Source: Porodaedalea pini (lineage: Eukaryota; Basidiomycota; Agaricomycetes; Hymenochaetales; Hymenochaetaceae). From it: DNA of 64,000 bases. Shown piece after piece: positions 1-11,658 of this stretch. Under the pieces are notes generated by a model. It had not been told where the DNA came from. It did no database searches and saw nothing but the letters and a program-made list of their open reading frames with translations. The stretch's first letter is position 1. Every line of letters starts with the position of its first letter. The stretch spans positions 558,001 through 622,000 of the forward strand of contig NBAY01000017.1 of NCBI GenBank assembly GCA_002794775.1, given 5' to 3'. The position numbers and the translations under genes were made by a program.

Positions 1-379
1 AACTACTGAATTTTTGCGTGTAGCCCTCCGAGGAATTCTCAGAGCCGACCGGAAACATCAGCATCGCGTCAGGAAGCGGCCTGACTGAAGTGAGTGCAGC
101 ATAATATTCTATGCTAGATATATCATTAATAATCCTGATAAGCAGGACAATGAGACACGAGATGAGGAGTCCGCATCCGACTCGGACTGGGAATACTTTC
201 AAGAGGAAGACAAGGAAATCGTAAGCAATGAGTTCGATAGTGAGCATCCGTATATCAAACGGATACTCATCCAGAGCGAGTCGCAACCCGAAGAGCTGCA
301 GACAGCTTCATACTGTTTCCAATTTCGTAAGGCCGTCTGATCATCACGACAGCACTCTGTTCGTGGCCCGAGAAAGATG

Positions 380-1015
380 GCAACATCTTCGAGGGCAAAA
401 CGATCGAAGAGCGAGCTCAGACGGAGCTCCTTGAACATTACGTTGGCTGAGAGGACGAAGTGCAGCAAATCCTGCAGGTATGTAATCGATCTCCTTCACA
501 CGACCCTGCATTGACTGCATTCTGCATAGTGCATGGAAAAGCCTTCTCGCTGGGTCATCAACGTTCTCAAGGACCTCCTCTTAAATTTTCATGGTCGCGA
601 CGTTCTCACTAGTACTGGGGATACAACCCACTTCATGACTCCACACCAAGGTTCTGGTGGAGGTCAGGCTATCGAGGATGCCTACGTGCTCGCGGCGCTC
701 CTCTGACCCGCTCACTATTCTCAACGCCCTTCACGAGGCTCCCAAAGTGTATGAGGCGGAGCGTCTGTCTCATGGGAAGGATGTTCAACGCCTCTCTCTC
801 TGAACGGGAAGCTGTACGAGTTCTCAAACCCTTGCATTGTGAAACTGGACGTTGGAGAGGTGGAGGAGGGCAAGTTGAGCGAGATGAATGCGAGGAAGCT
901 GTGGGAGATTGGGCATGCGGCGGTGGAGAATTGAAAGTGGGCGTGGGCAACAGATATCGAGAATGATAAGAGGGCTTACAGGATGTTCAAGGAGCGAGTT
1001 GCTGGTAAGGTTTGA
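380..1015 (+). pseudogene. FAD-dependent monooxygenase (salicylate hydroxylase-like) relic, 3' part
   Basis: This is the decayed C-terminal half of a class A flavin monooxygenase. Before an intron at about 478-529 (GT..AG) the frame reads NIFEGKTIEERAQTELLEHY. After it come KPSRWVINV and then the FAD-binding block GDTTHFMTPHQGSGGGQAIEDAYVLAALL (read in pieces), which matches the family motif GDAAH-x-PHQGQGAGQAIEDA. The last recognisable piece is WAWATDIENDKRAYRMF, ending at a TGA at 1013-1015. In-frame TGA codons at about 448 and 703, plus frame changes around 780-830, show it is dead. No N-terminal Rossmann GxGxxG part is visible upstream. The family assignment is firm; the substrate cannot be inferred. 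Confidence 0.75.
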
Positions 1016-2833
1016 ATATCGAGACAATATTAATGCTCTTTAGCCGTCATTAGCCGTGCTGCACCTACCTACTTAAATATACGCGTCCAGGCGTTGACTG
1101 TATGCACTGCATAAACCATACAGTATTGAGCACATGCATATGCATATCGTATTGCCTTTATGTAAAGCTTGCTCAGCCTTCTTCATGCGAAGGTAATTCT
1201 GCTTCTGGACTTGGGTTTCGTTTGTCGAGTGAACCTTTAGGTATAGCATCTCTGGAAGGCGAACGCGCGATTAGACCGAGCGACGCGTCTTCTACGTGAC
1301 CACCGAGCGCATCCACCTTCCGTTGCTCGATCCAAACTCTGGTTACTCCCCGAACTATCAACAGGTATAGCAGCAGATTAGTCTCTTAGCTTCGAGAATC
1401 AGCCTGCCGCGCTATTTGGAGATCTTAAGCTATTGCTGTTGGCAATTCGATTGTGGCATCCGAGCAGCACCAACGTTTGTGAATGCCACCCTTGTAATGC
1501 CTTTACAGCTATTACACAGGGACCACGCGTTATATTGGGCACTGCACGGGTGGATATCGTAGCGCTGATTGGGCATCAGGTTGTGACAGAAGGACTGACA
1601 AATGGGCTGTGGGATATCGGCTGTGGCATGCTTTGCTATTGTCAGCTGCCGCACCGAACTCGGGACAACGGTCAGTAGAGCGATTTCACCTCAGGAGACT
1701 CAGCTGATGTCGACAAGCCTCTAATGAAGACATCAATGGCTGCGTACGCCGTACGCCGGTTTGCTTTTGGTTCACCCCTTTTCAGCAACTTCGTCCGCCT
1801 TACGCTCCTGATTAGAAGATATTTGTCGCCGCTCCTCCTCCTCCTCCCGCCTCGTACCATCATTGACATATGTGAAGAGTGCAGTAATCAGCAATTTCGT
1901 CTCTTATTGAAGCCGCAGCGTCCCTTATTCGCGAACATGCATCTGCGCTTGTCTGTCATCCACTGAGAAGAGGTGTTCAGAGCCAGCGATGAGTAGATAT
2001 CCAATACTTGTGGCGCATAACTCAAAGGTCAGCTTTAGTTTCATTTTATTCTTCTAGTCTATATACTTCATTTGTGCTACTTTTGTTACTTTAAAGAAAA
2101 CTACGTGATATAGAATAAAATTGTAGACACAGTTGTAAGGCCACTGGTAGTCTAGTGGTTAATATGGGTGCATGCTCTAATGGACCTCTGCGGCGGTACA
2201 ACGTGTTCAACAGCCCGTATAAGTATTTTTTTAAATTATTTTTAAATTATTTTTCTTGACCTCCTTTCCTTACAACTTTCCCCTATGTTCCATTGCACAG
2301 TGTATACACAGTGACACATGTCGTTCGCCGAAACAAATACATCTCTATGGGCTCCAGACTGTTGTGAGTACTCGCCAACAAATTCCTAATTTGGATGTCT
2401 GCTTTCCGTCATGTTGCTCAACGTTCTTGGGTATCTGTTGATCATAGTGCGTCAAATAGACCCCTCCTACCATAATTCTTGCGGCAGTCGCATTAACGAA
2501 AACCCGCGATAAACTTATTGCGTGTTGAGCTCATCTAGCAGCAGCAGTCCTCCATTGATCTCTAGTAAAGCACCGACAGAGCGTCCCTGCCGATAATCGA
2601 CAGCCACTAGAACGAGCTGGTACATGCGCCACCATGGCGGCATGAACGTATGTTTTAGCCAAAGAGGAGTGAGTATCCACGCTTGATGAAATATTCTACA
2701 ACATGACGATGTCAAAAATACAACAGAATTTGTAGGAAGCCTTCAAATGACAGGTTAATATTTCATCGCCTTTGTTCTTGCCCTAATCCGGTTGTCAGTT
2801 ATTATGCATTCTGTCCGAGAAATCTAATAGAGC
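1016..2833. other. intergenic stretch without a recognised gene
   Basis: About 1.8 kb with no protein family I can recognise. It contains the tRNA-like unit listed separately and AT-rich tracts at 2030-2110 and 2222-2255. A 66-codon minus-strand frame at 2515-2715 has a protein-like composition toward its C-terminus, but no motif and no splice context that I can support. Confidence 0.5.
2139..2232 (+). ncRNA. tRNA-like RNA polymerase III unit (possible SINE head or tRNA pseudogene)
   Basis: The sequence TAGTCTAGTGG at 2148-2158 fits the tRNA A box (TRGYNNARNNG) at every position and resembles the D arm of Glu/Asp tRNAs (GTCTAGTGGTTA). At 2205-2215 GTTCAACAGCC is a weak B box, with one key mismatch. 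A run of seven T at 2225-2231 would terminate pol III. A canonical 7-nt anticodon loop and a closing acceptor stem are not seen, so this is not a normal tRNA gene. Confidence 0.35.
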
Positions 2834-3373
2834 TCACATGTTCTTCGCGCGCAACGCATCGTAGTCGTAACGGTCGCTAATGGATGTGTAAGGAACACGT
2901 TCCTCCGGACGCATGTTCCGCATCCGCGCAGCATCGCGTTGCGTCACCTCGAACTGACCCGTGCATCGGTCGCCATAAAGCGTATGTCCCTGGCAGCGAT
3001 ACACACCAGGGGTATCCAGACAAATATTATCGTGGTCGTACAGATTGCACCGCTTCATGTGCGTCCAGCGGGAGTCGCCGTACCGCGCCTTCTGGCGTTT
3101 GAGATTGCTCTGGGCCTGCTGCGCGAGATAGCGACGCTCTTCCTCTGCACGCCTTGCCCGCAGCTCTCGCTCCCTTTCAACATCGGCAGCGAGGTATGGA
3201 TCGAAAGTCGCGAGCCACGGCCATTCCGCGAGGACGGCATCAGGCCCCTCTCGATGCAGTGTTTCCACAAACCCGGCAGGGCGCCAACCATGCTTGCATG
3301 CTGAGTACTTGTGTGGGTTTTTCTGATAGAGTGCTGAGGCGGGAAGTGGCTTCTGGAAGAATGGAATCCTCAT
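2834..3373 (-). CDS. hypothetical protein, 179 aa, with a C-terminal Cys/His cluster
   Basis: I do not recognise this protein. It has a charged helical stretch at about residues 65-95, rich in Arg and Glu and likely coiled coil. A cysteine/histidine-rich segment follows at about 105-145 (RCNLYDHDNIC, YRCQGHTLYGDRC), which could bind a metal. The ATG at 3371-3373 is preceded directly by CTTTCAG, a strong 3' splice site. Upstream on the same strand lie a consensus donor (CCCG|GTAAGTC, about 3560) and a TATA-like TATATAAG near 3705. The simplest reading is a 5'-UTR intron of about 185 bp in a gene transcribed from about 3.68 kb. The short spaced C-H-C pattern looks structured rather than random. 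Function unknown. Confidence 0.6.
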   Translation of the reverse strand: MRIPFFQKPLPASALYQKNPHKYSACKHGWRPAGFVETLHREGPDAVLAEWPWLATFDPYLAADVERERELRARRAEEERRYLAQQAQSNLKRQKARYGDSRWTHMKRCNLYDHDNICLDTPGVYRCQGHTLYGDRCTGQFEVTQRDAARMRNMRPEERVPYTSISDRYDYDALRAKNM

Positions 3374-3907
3374 TCTGAAAGTCGGGTGTAAGTCAAAACG
3401 ACAAGTTCTTTACATTAGTAATAAAAAGAATATGAACCTGGTGTATAGAGAAGGTTGATCTGAGGGAGAATGAAAAGAGTGTTTCGGGCGTTCAACGACC
3501 TGCGCATCATTATGAGCAAAGTGTAGTAGACGACAGAGTATGTGAAGTTAGATGACTTACCGGGACCAAAGAATGATATAAGGAACAGCAAAGTAGGGGG
3601 ATGAAAATGAAAGTGGGTCTCGAGCAAGTGATTGCTGAGAATGTAGTCGGAGAACGAGTCAAGAAAAGAAGTGAAGACAGCAGGCGAAGAGGGCGGGCTT
3701 ATATACTCTACAATGGCCGTGGCTTGGACGTGGCCTGCGGCCTGAGGCCCATCGCTTATGTAACTAAACAGAAACGAGTCGATAAATTCCTGGCTCTGGC
3801 CATCCTACGAATGGGGCCCGGGTGTCCAAGTACAATTGCTATATTTGAGGGACCAAAGGGTAAGCCACCAAAAGTCGCTTTACCGGTAACATGTAACCAG
3901 ACCAGCG
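3374..3907. other. 5' leader, intron and promoter of the 2.8-kb gene, plus intergenic DNA
   Basis: It holds the putative minus-strand 5'-UTR intron (donor about 3560, acceptor about 3375) and a TATA-like element near 3700-3710 for the gene at 2834-3373. The rest, up to the RAI1 stop codon at 3908, shows nothing I can assign. Confidence 0.45.
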
Positions 3908-5538
3908 TCAGTCCGGGCGCCTTGCTTGCTTGTCGACCTTTCCATCTGCCGTCTGTGCCTGTGCTGAAGTTGTTACTTTGTCCCAATAAGAGCGAGGCAG
4001 AAACCCGATACGATCCTCGCCATTTTGCACATCAGCCACTGCGGCGTCATTGAGCAGTACCACCTCTGCGCCTTTTCCGGGATGGAACGTTACTCTCCAA
4101 ACACATTCTTCTTTCGATCGCATCTTAAAATCCGGAGTTTCACGAGATGCTGGTGACGCCGGTAAGGAAGACCTGCTATTTCCACCTGTTGAAATCATCT
4201 CGCCGATGTCCCAATTTCGGATCTCCGATTGAAGAAAAGTTAAGAATTGAGTCCCCCACTCAAGACAGAGATTAGGATCCCAAGCGCCGGGCTTTCCACG
4301 GACAACTCGTGGAAGCTGGACGGTCTTGAACGATTGCAAGTCGGCGATGCGTCCTGCTGGAGTCCTGAAACCGACTTTGATTTCCTACCAATGACCGTGA
4401 GCCTCGATGAAGGTTAGGGTTGACTCTCAGTGTCTGACACGAACCGGGACACCTAAGAGGAATGACTGGAAGTAGAATTTGAGAAGTTTCCTGGACGATG
4501 CTTAGTATTTCGGCAATGTACTAAACCTAAACCACTCACTTTTCGAATCTCGCCTCGTCCTGTGGATTTCGAATGACCATTGAAGTCTTCAATTCTACGA
4601 ACGTATTAGGCTGACCAATATATTTGCCTAGCCAGGGTCAATTTTTGCAGACAACCAGATCAAATCACGGAATCCGGCAGACCTTCGACACAGTCCACCT
4701 CTCCGCCTATTATAAGCCTATTGTCACCAAGCTTCGTCTTGACTACACTGCACCATTGAACATTAGTGTTGATATTCCCACTCCAACCGTTAGGAAGTTT
4801 ATCTGGGTCTTGTCTAGAATCCAGAGTCGAGGAAGTACAGTAAGACTCGAAAGCATAACCGTAATATGACTGAAGGCGATTGCGAGGTGTCATATTCTCT
4901 CTGGACTCGTCATGAAGTTACTGGTACAGTAGTAGTAGATTTAGATTGCTGACTCACTTTTCCTTTAGCTTCTCATTGCTTAAATGCTCTTCAAAGTAGA
5001 ACGTGTCATCCACACACATGACATTGAGACTCCAGCCCTCTCTGTCCTCATACGGTGCTGTCAAAATTCTCTCGTATTTTCGATATCAATACAGTAGCAT
5101 AGAAATTCAACACCACGAAGCACCTCACTTTGTCATAACACCTCTCCACGAGACTACGTTTGCTCTTTTCCTCTCGGGAATCACCTCTTCCTTCAAACAG
5201 GCTGTAAGCAAACCGTCCAATCTCCCTCTCTCCTCTGGTCTTTTGACCCAGCTCTCGTACGCGTACGCAAGATCCGCATTGAATGGAGGCTGCGTGTAGT
5301 ATTTCATAGCAGCATTGGTAAATTCAAGTTTCCGAGAGGCAGAATAGGAGAAAGTAATAAGTTGGTTTGGATACTGAAATGCAGGAGATTGACCCCGGGA
5401 AGCATTTGCTGGATAATTAATTCGCGGTGACGCAACTGAAGTGCTCAGTCTTTCTCCGCCGAATCGCTGTCGAGTCGTCGGAGGACCATCTGGATCGGTG
5501 TCTTGCACTTGATCTATGCTGCGTTTTTTTGAGCTCAT
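3908..5538 (-). CDS. RAI1: RAI1/DXO-family decapping nuclease, 448 aa
   Basis: RAI1/DXO (Dom3Z) enzymes remove defective mRNA caps (pyrophosphohydrolase, decapping and NAD-cap activities). In fungi Rai1 partners the nuclear 5'-3' exonuclease Rat1. Six exons: 5538-5129, 5068-4958, 4900-4669, 4610-4540, 4490-4445, 4384-3908. They join with all GT..AG phases kept into 448 codons without a stop. Family signatures are in order: LEFTNAAMKYY, WRGVMTK (about 131-137), YYGYAFES, NTNVQWCSVVKTKLG, the metal-binding GGEVDC (E241, D243) and VELKTS (E257, K259). The C-terminal block includes LPRVVRGKPGAWDP and GFLPRSYWD. All acidic catalytic residues are present. Start chosen at MSSKK because the upstream in-frame segment lacks family similarity. 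It is divergent from the LRR gene. Confidence 0.93.
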
Positions 5539-5686
5539 CGTGGCGAAGGAACAATAGAACGGCACTCGCAGCCAGCTCTGGAGATGAAACTTGAAAGTCA
5601 CGATCATCGCGTCTTACCCAATCTGCACTCTGCGCGCTTGCTTGACTTCATCTCATCTTCAACTCAGTCACAAGGCTTCGCCTACA
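5539..5686. promoter_or_regulatory. shared divergent promoter of RAI1 and the LRR gene
   Basis: Only 148 bp separate the two start codons (5538 on minus, 5687 on plus), so both transcripts must start within or close to this segment. No clear TATA box is seen. CT-rich stretches on the plus strand just before 5687 are typical of fungal start-site regions. Confidence 0.6.
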
Positions 5687-8450
5687 ATGTCTCGCGTACC
5701 GCGTCCAGCAGTCTCAAATAGTAATCTACGGAGTCAATACCGCTCATCGACAGCTACTGCGACTAGAGCCACTTCACCGGGTACTCCTGCGCGGCTTCGC
5801 GTTCCCAGTGCAACTGCATCGAAGTCTAGGCCAACTTCTCCAAGTAAAAATGTCGAGGAGAAACACGAGCCATCGAAGGAGAGGCTTAGCCTGAAGGAGC
5901 AAATCGCACTAAAAAGAGCAGAAGTCAAGAAAGCGCAGACCGCGCAAAGGAATACAGGGAACACAATTTTTTGCACTCCCGACGAAGGTGCGGATGCGAT
6001 ACCCGTATCATCAAAGAAAAAGGAAGAAGAGACGATTGAAATTGGAAGATGGGGTATACGGGAGACCGTTGAGCGAGCCCGGAGTACGGGTTAGTGAGTT
6101 TGCTCTAGGAACTTGTACATAGTCAAGCTAAAAATGGTTCTCCAAGGAAATCTCAACCTCTCATCTCGTTCTTTGCCTTGCATCCCATCTTGTTTGTTTG
6201 AGGTACATCTTGGTGTAACGCCTAAGCCCTTGGATTCGGTCACGGAGCCTGATTATCCTGTCGACGATACGCCCAGACGAGTTAGACAGAATAGACAGCA
6301 GACATCTTGGTTCGAGGCACAGGATCTCATGGTCCTGAAAGCGCGAAGCAACGAGATTGTCGCTATTCAGCCCGAGTTATCGCTTTTTGGTAGTCTTAAG
6401 GTCATCGATGTGAGCTCTTACGAATTTCTTCGCCGACCGGTTTTTTTTTTATGGTTGTTTAAGTAGCTTCACAGCAATCGACTCACAAGCTTACCAGCGT
6501 CTTTGACCATATTGGCCTCTCTGACGACTCTGGATGTATCTAACAACAACTTAACCGAGATACCCCCATCACTGTTTTCCCTTTCGGCCCTCACAACTCT
6601 CAACCTTGCGCATAATCAGCTAACGGCTCTGCAGTTTGCTCGGTTCAGTGATCCTATAGATCTGCCCCGACCAGTCGATGCTGACGCCCTCTACCAACCC
6701 GAGCTTAGTCGAGCGATCGAACCACTCCCAAACTTGCATGTACTGGATGTCGGGCACAACAAGGTGACTGCCGCAGCTATCGATACATCGCATCTACCTT
6801 GCGCGATCACCCACATCACCCTGGCCCACAACCCGCTTGGGCAATCTCGCGATCTTTTTGCTGCACTTGCGAAACTTAAGCATCTTCAAGAGGTGATTCT
6901 GGATCGTGCCTTGATCAAGGATGACTCTTTCCTGGAGCCTTCGGCCGTGGACTTCCCAAAACTTCAGCTATTGGATCTTAGCGAGACTGAAGTCACTGAA
7001 GAGGCCATCCGATCTTTCTTCGCAAACTCGCCGCGGAGTGGTGCACTGAGTTTTCACATGACCACAGCACCGCCAAGTCCAGGCGAGTTACGTGTCTGCG
7101 TTGGGAAGAGGGTCATAAGAGAGGCTTGGGAGATTGAGGCGGAGCAGCGTTACTTGAAGAAGAAGAAAAGCACCATCAATGTGAATGCCAACAAGGTGAC
7201 GACTCAAGTAGAAAAGGAGCCTTGGGAGGTGGAAGCAGAGCAGGGTCTGACATCGCAGGGAGGGCGTAGACGTGCTAAGGCTGCCGCCGCCGCCGCCACC
7301 GCAATTACCTCTGATACAGCTGTCAAACCAGCATCTGCGACACAGTCAAAACCTGTAATACCACCTCCCAAAGTTACCGAAAAGGAGCAATGGGAGATCG
7401 AGGCCGAACAAGGCCTATTGACGGAGGGTGGTCGCCGGAGGCTAAGAGCTCAGCAAGCCGCCTCTTCAGCAAAAGCTGCGGATAGACCATCACGCAAATC
7501 GAGCTCCTCAAGCAACGCTTCTTCCCTTAATAATCCGACGTACTACTCAGCTTCAACCTTGACTCTGACGCTGCCTCTTTCCACTCCACCCAGTCGTTCC
7601 CATGCGCGGGCTTTCTCGATGCTCACGATGCCGCAGAACAACAAGACTGCGGAAGATCTGCTCATCCCCGTACCAACACTTCCGCTTGCTGTCATTATGC
7701 GACAAGATTTCGCTGCGAAGCTTCAGGTGTTGAACCTCAGCAATCGCCGCGCGGACCCGACGTTCAGCTTTCCCTCTGCTTCGTTTCTCTCTACTACGCA
7801 GGTTTCGGGTGGTATACTTCCCCGCCTCAACGAGTTGATCCTTGATGGGTGCGCCTTGAGCGACACGGTCTCGGTTTCTTATGAATCCGATGATGGCGGT
7901 GCACCAACGTCCTCCGAGAAAAGGGGCGTGCTTGAGATTATTGCGGATACCTTTCCATCACTCACTGTCCTCGACCTTTCCTATAATGCCCTGACCTCTA
8001 ATGGGCTATCCTCGACTGTAATTGAGTCTCTCCTTGTCCCTTCTGATGGTCGAAAAGGATTGAAAATCCTACGGTTGCGTGGGAACCGACTGATAGGGCT
8101 CGAGGCATTCGAGCTGGTCGCAGAGCTGTTTCGCGGAAACAGACAAGTGCCGGAGTACTGCCTCGAGGAGCTCGACTTGCGCGATAATGAGATTTCTAAA
8201 CTCCCTCCTTTGTTGGGGCTGATGCCGATGGATGTGTTCTTGGTAGACGGAAATCTGTAAGTTACTGCGATTATTGGCTTGGAGAATGATCGTTGTTCAA
8301 GTATTCTCGCGCAGGTTCCGCGTACCACCTAGAAAAATCTGGGAGAGAGAAGGTGACATTTTGTCGCTCATTTCTCTTGCATTTTCTAACAAATTTATCC
8401 TATCAGGAACAAGGGGACTGCTCAGCTGGCTGCGCGGGCGCCTTGAATGA
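5687..8450 (+). CDS. leucine-rich-repeat protein, 845 aa
   Basis: Five exons (5687-6089, 6147-6409, 6467-8256, 8315-8352, 8407-8450) give one frame of 845 codons. The N-terminus (about 1-130) is basic and Ser/Pro-rich with a charged helix (KEQIALKRAEVKKAQ). Leucine-rich repeats follow from about 140 to 400 (for example LTTLDVSNNNLTEIPPSLF). A low-complexity middle carries three copies of a W-E-(I/V)-EAEQ motif, two of them followed by GGRRR. A second LRR block ends in PPRKIWEREG and TRGLLSWLRGRLE, which resembles the C-terminus of LRRC40-type proteins. This is probably a conserved intracellular LRR scaffold; no catalytic domain is visible. The ATG is the first in a good context after the short divergent promoter. 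Confidence 0.87.
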
Positions 8451-8643
8451 CGCTTTCTAGCCTACTTTCACCTTCTACGATCCAACTGAAACCCCGAAAC
8501 TTGTTGTAAAAAGAACTGTATTATCGTGTGATGTACAGAGGTGGATATAGGATACATTAAAGAACGCAAAGCAGGCAGAACGGAGATGTCTATCGATGAG
8601 CCGACAACAAAAGTATCAAGTCACCAGATGGTGGAATGCGATA

Positions 8644-11309
8644 CTACCTTTCCGCCCCAGCGGTCGCAGACTCTTCTACCTCCTGCGTACCAGTCTTTCC
8701 GTTAGATTCATCGTCGGGGCTTTGATAAGCTTGCTCGATCCACATCGAGTGGTACAGACCGCCCTTCTCGAGGAGTTCTTGGTGTGTTCCCTGTTCGACG
8801 ACTTCTCCGTGATTGAAGACGAGAATAAGGTCAGCCTCGACAACAGTGCGGAGTCTAATCGATGAATTAGGGTAAGAGTTTGCCTAGAGTAAGATTGTGG
8901 GATGGTACGAACCGGTGTGCTATGAAGATGCTAGTTCGTCTCTTGTCAAGAAGAATGCTGTTGATGTTCTTCATCAGCTCCGTCTCAGTACGAGCATCAA
9001 GCGCCGATGTCTGCAACAGAAGATTATATAGTCAGTCCAATGTCCTTCATTAACCAGTCCAAGAGAAAGGAGTTTACTGCTTCATCAAAGAAAAGTATTG
9101 GTGGATCCTTCAGTAGAACCCTTGCAACAGCCAACCGCTGCTTCTCGCCACCCGAGATCATCAGTCCGCGCTCTCCGACCGTCGTCTTATATCCTTCAGG
9201 CAGACGATGGATCGTCTCATGGACGTGCGCGCGCCGCGCCGCCTCCACAACCTCCTCGTCACTCGCCTCGATGCGCCCGTATCGGATATTGTGCATGATA
9301 TCCGCGTGGAACATCGGCGTGTCTTGCGGGACGACGCCGATCGCGCGGCGCACGCTGTTGAGCTGCAGTTCGTGGATGTCTTGGTCATCGATGAGGATGC
9401 GCCCAGACGCCGGGTCGTAGAAACGGAAGAGAAGGCGGAAGACGGTCGACTTGCCACAGCCTGACGGACCGACAAGCGCGACCTTTTTCCCCGCGGGCAT
9501 GGTAAAGGAGAGGTTGCGGAATATTGGCCGCTCAGGGTGGTATCCAAAGTTTACGTTCTCGAAACGGATCGAGCCGCCTTTGAGTGCGAGTGGCTTTGCA
9601 CCTGGCTTATCCTTTATGGCATCAAGAAAATAAGTATTAAGTTAAACCTCTCTTCACGTCGTATCCAAGTTTACGCACAGGAGGCGGAGTATGCTCGGTC
9701 TGGAGGTTGAACAGTACTTCCATGTCGATCAAGCTCTGCCGCATCTCGCGATAAATCGTCCCCAAGAAGTTGAGAGGTAGCGACAGCTGAAAAACAAGTT
9801 GATTGACCATCACAAGGTCGCCTATAGTCATCGTCCCATTGACTACGCCTTGCGCCGCCAAAAACATCATAAGAGTGAGAGCGCTCGAGTAAATGGCGTT
9901 CTGCCCTGAGTTCAGAAATGCGAGGGACGTGTTTATCTTGACCGACGACTTCTCATATGCTGCGAGATGCTTGTCGTATTGTTGCAGCTCGAATTTTTCA
10001 TTATTAAAATTCTACAGCCTGAGTCAGTATAGAAGTTAATTATATGATGGAAGAGCTCCCTTGTCTTACCTTCACAGCTTCATAGTTGATAAGCGAGTCG
10101 ACTGCCACCGTCGCTGCTTTGTTGTCCGCTTTATTTGCATCGCGACGGAATTGCGTTCTGAGTAAAGATCGTCGTCGACAAATCGGTCTCAACAGGAAAA
10201 AAAATCGCGTTCACCTCCACGATGTTGTCCGCACGGTAAACCAGGTGTAAGCAACCATTGTTCCAGCCACGATTGCCGCAAAGTCCCAACCGAATTTATA
10301 AGTCTGCGGAAGATAAACAGTCAGACCGGGTCTACGGCGCGAGGATTTGAAGTCTGACCAATATCCCGCAAACCATTGATATTTCAAGCGCTGTCGGCAC
10401 TATACGAAAGAGTACAGACTGTAGAATGAAAGTAATACCTCTGAAAACTATGAGAGAAGCTTCCTTTAATGTCATGATCGCACTTACTTCGTGCCGCGGT
10501 CTATTGCCCGTGTTAAACCACCGGTCTGTCTGGAAAGGTGGAATTTGAGATCCAAATTCAGAAGATGTTCAAACGTTTCCCTTGCAACTCTGCGGACAGC
10601 TCTCTGTCCGACACTAGCAAATACGGCATTGAGCAGCTCAGAGAACAGCGTCGCTCCGATGCGTGCGGCTCCATCTACAGAATAATCAGGACTTCGTGTC
10701 AAGAGACAGTGAGAGCGACAAACGTACATCCAAGAATTAATGACCCGGCTATTACCCACACAGTAGAGTCTGCGGTCATCTCGACGTTCAGGGAATCGAT
10801 GATATTCTTGAACAGCAATGGTACTTGGACGTTTAACACCTGATAACTCCTAAACTCAACGAGGCTCATGAATCAACCGCATAGCTAGCACGCACCTTGC
10901 CAGCAACAAGCAGCCCGAATCCGAGCAGGACTCTGCTTCGCACGTTCCAATCTCCAGGAGGCCATATATTGACAAGTAGACGTTTGATTATCGCCCAGTC
11001 CTTCTTTCTCTGCTGTGCTACAGTGCGACTCTTCTCCACGCCCAAGTCCTTCGCAGTCTTCGACGCGTCCTTGGGAGAAGCAGGGCTAGCGCTTGTGTCA
11101 TCCTTGGACGAAGGCTTCTTGTTAGGTTCCGCAAGGTGTCCATGTACTCGCACACCATTGAGACGGATGCTATGTGTCGTCGAGGTCGGCCTCAGCGATG
11201 GAACGCGTCGGACACATAGGAATGCATTGTGGGAGCTCGCAAGACGGCGAATGGCTAGAGGGTTTGACGGCAGAGATCTAAATGCGGGAGACCGTACGAT
11301 GTTGAACAT
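8644..11309 (-). CDS. ATM1: mitochondrial iron-sulfur cluster ABC transporter ATM1, 715 aa
   Basis: ATM1 (ABCB7 family) is a half-transporter of the mitochondrial inner membrane. It exports a glutathione-linked sulfur compound needed for cytosolic Fe-S assembly. Ten exons (11309-10896, 10839-10728, 10674-10488, 10440-10359, 10303-10215, 10157-10070, 10011-9679, 9611-9078, 9010-8913, 8854-8644) give 715 codons without a stop. The basic N-terminus ([15 protein letters not shown]) fits a mitochondrial presequence. The transmembrane domain shows [12 protein letters not shown] and RGTKGITFILQ. The nucleotide-binding domain has Walker [10 protein letters not shown] (about 483-491), signature ISGGEKQR (about 587), Walker B ILFFDEA and the H-loop FIAHR. 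Every key residue is intact. It converges with the LRR gene, whose stop is 193 bp away. Confidence 0.95.
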
Positions 11310-11658
11310 TCCAACGCCGAAGCTCAGTGGTAAATTGGTCCCCGTAGAGTCAAAGTATATCGTTCTTGGTCGTTGAAGGGCGCTCCCGAACGATGGCGAG
11401 CGCGTTTACGCACTCTCGCGGATTTCTGACGTGCCTTGGTAATCTTATCTGATAATGACTGATGTAGTAGGAACTTTACACGTGCACAAGAAAGCTTAGA
11501 GTAAAGTGATCATTGAATCAAGCTTCGGCGTTTCACTAAAGGGATATAGACAAGACATAGACGGACAAATCATAAAGCGTGGTGAAATAAATGAGTAGTA
11601 CATGCCATGACGAGAGGTTTAGAGTATAGAAAATCAAGTCGTTGCAGAGTCGTCATCC

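Noticed and set aside
1130..1150. Palindromic ATGCATATGCAT as an origin or operator
   Set aside because: Short AT-rich palindromes are expected by chance in this intergenic DNA. No further context.
2139..2232. Functional tRNA gene
   Set aside because: No acceptor stem closure, no 7-nt anticodon loop, B box mismatch at a conserved position.
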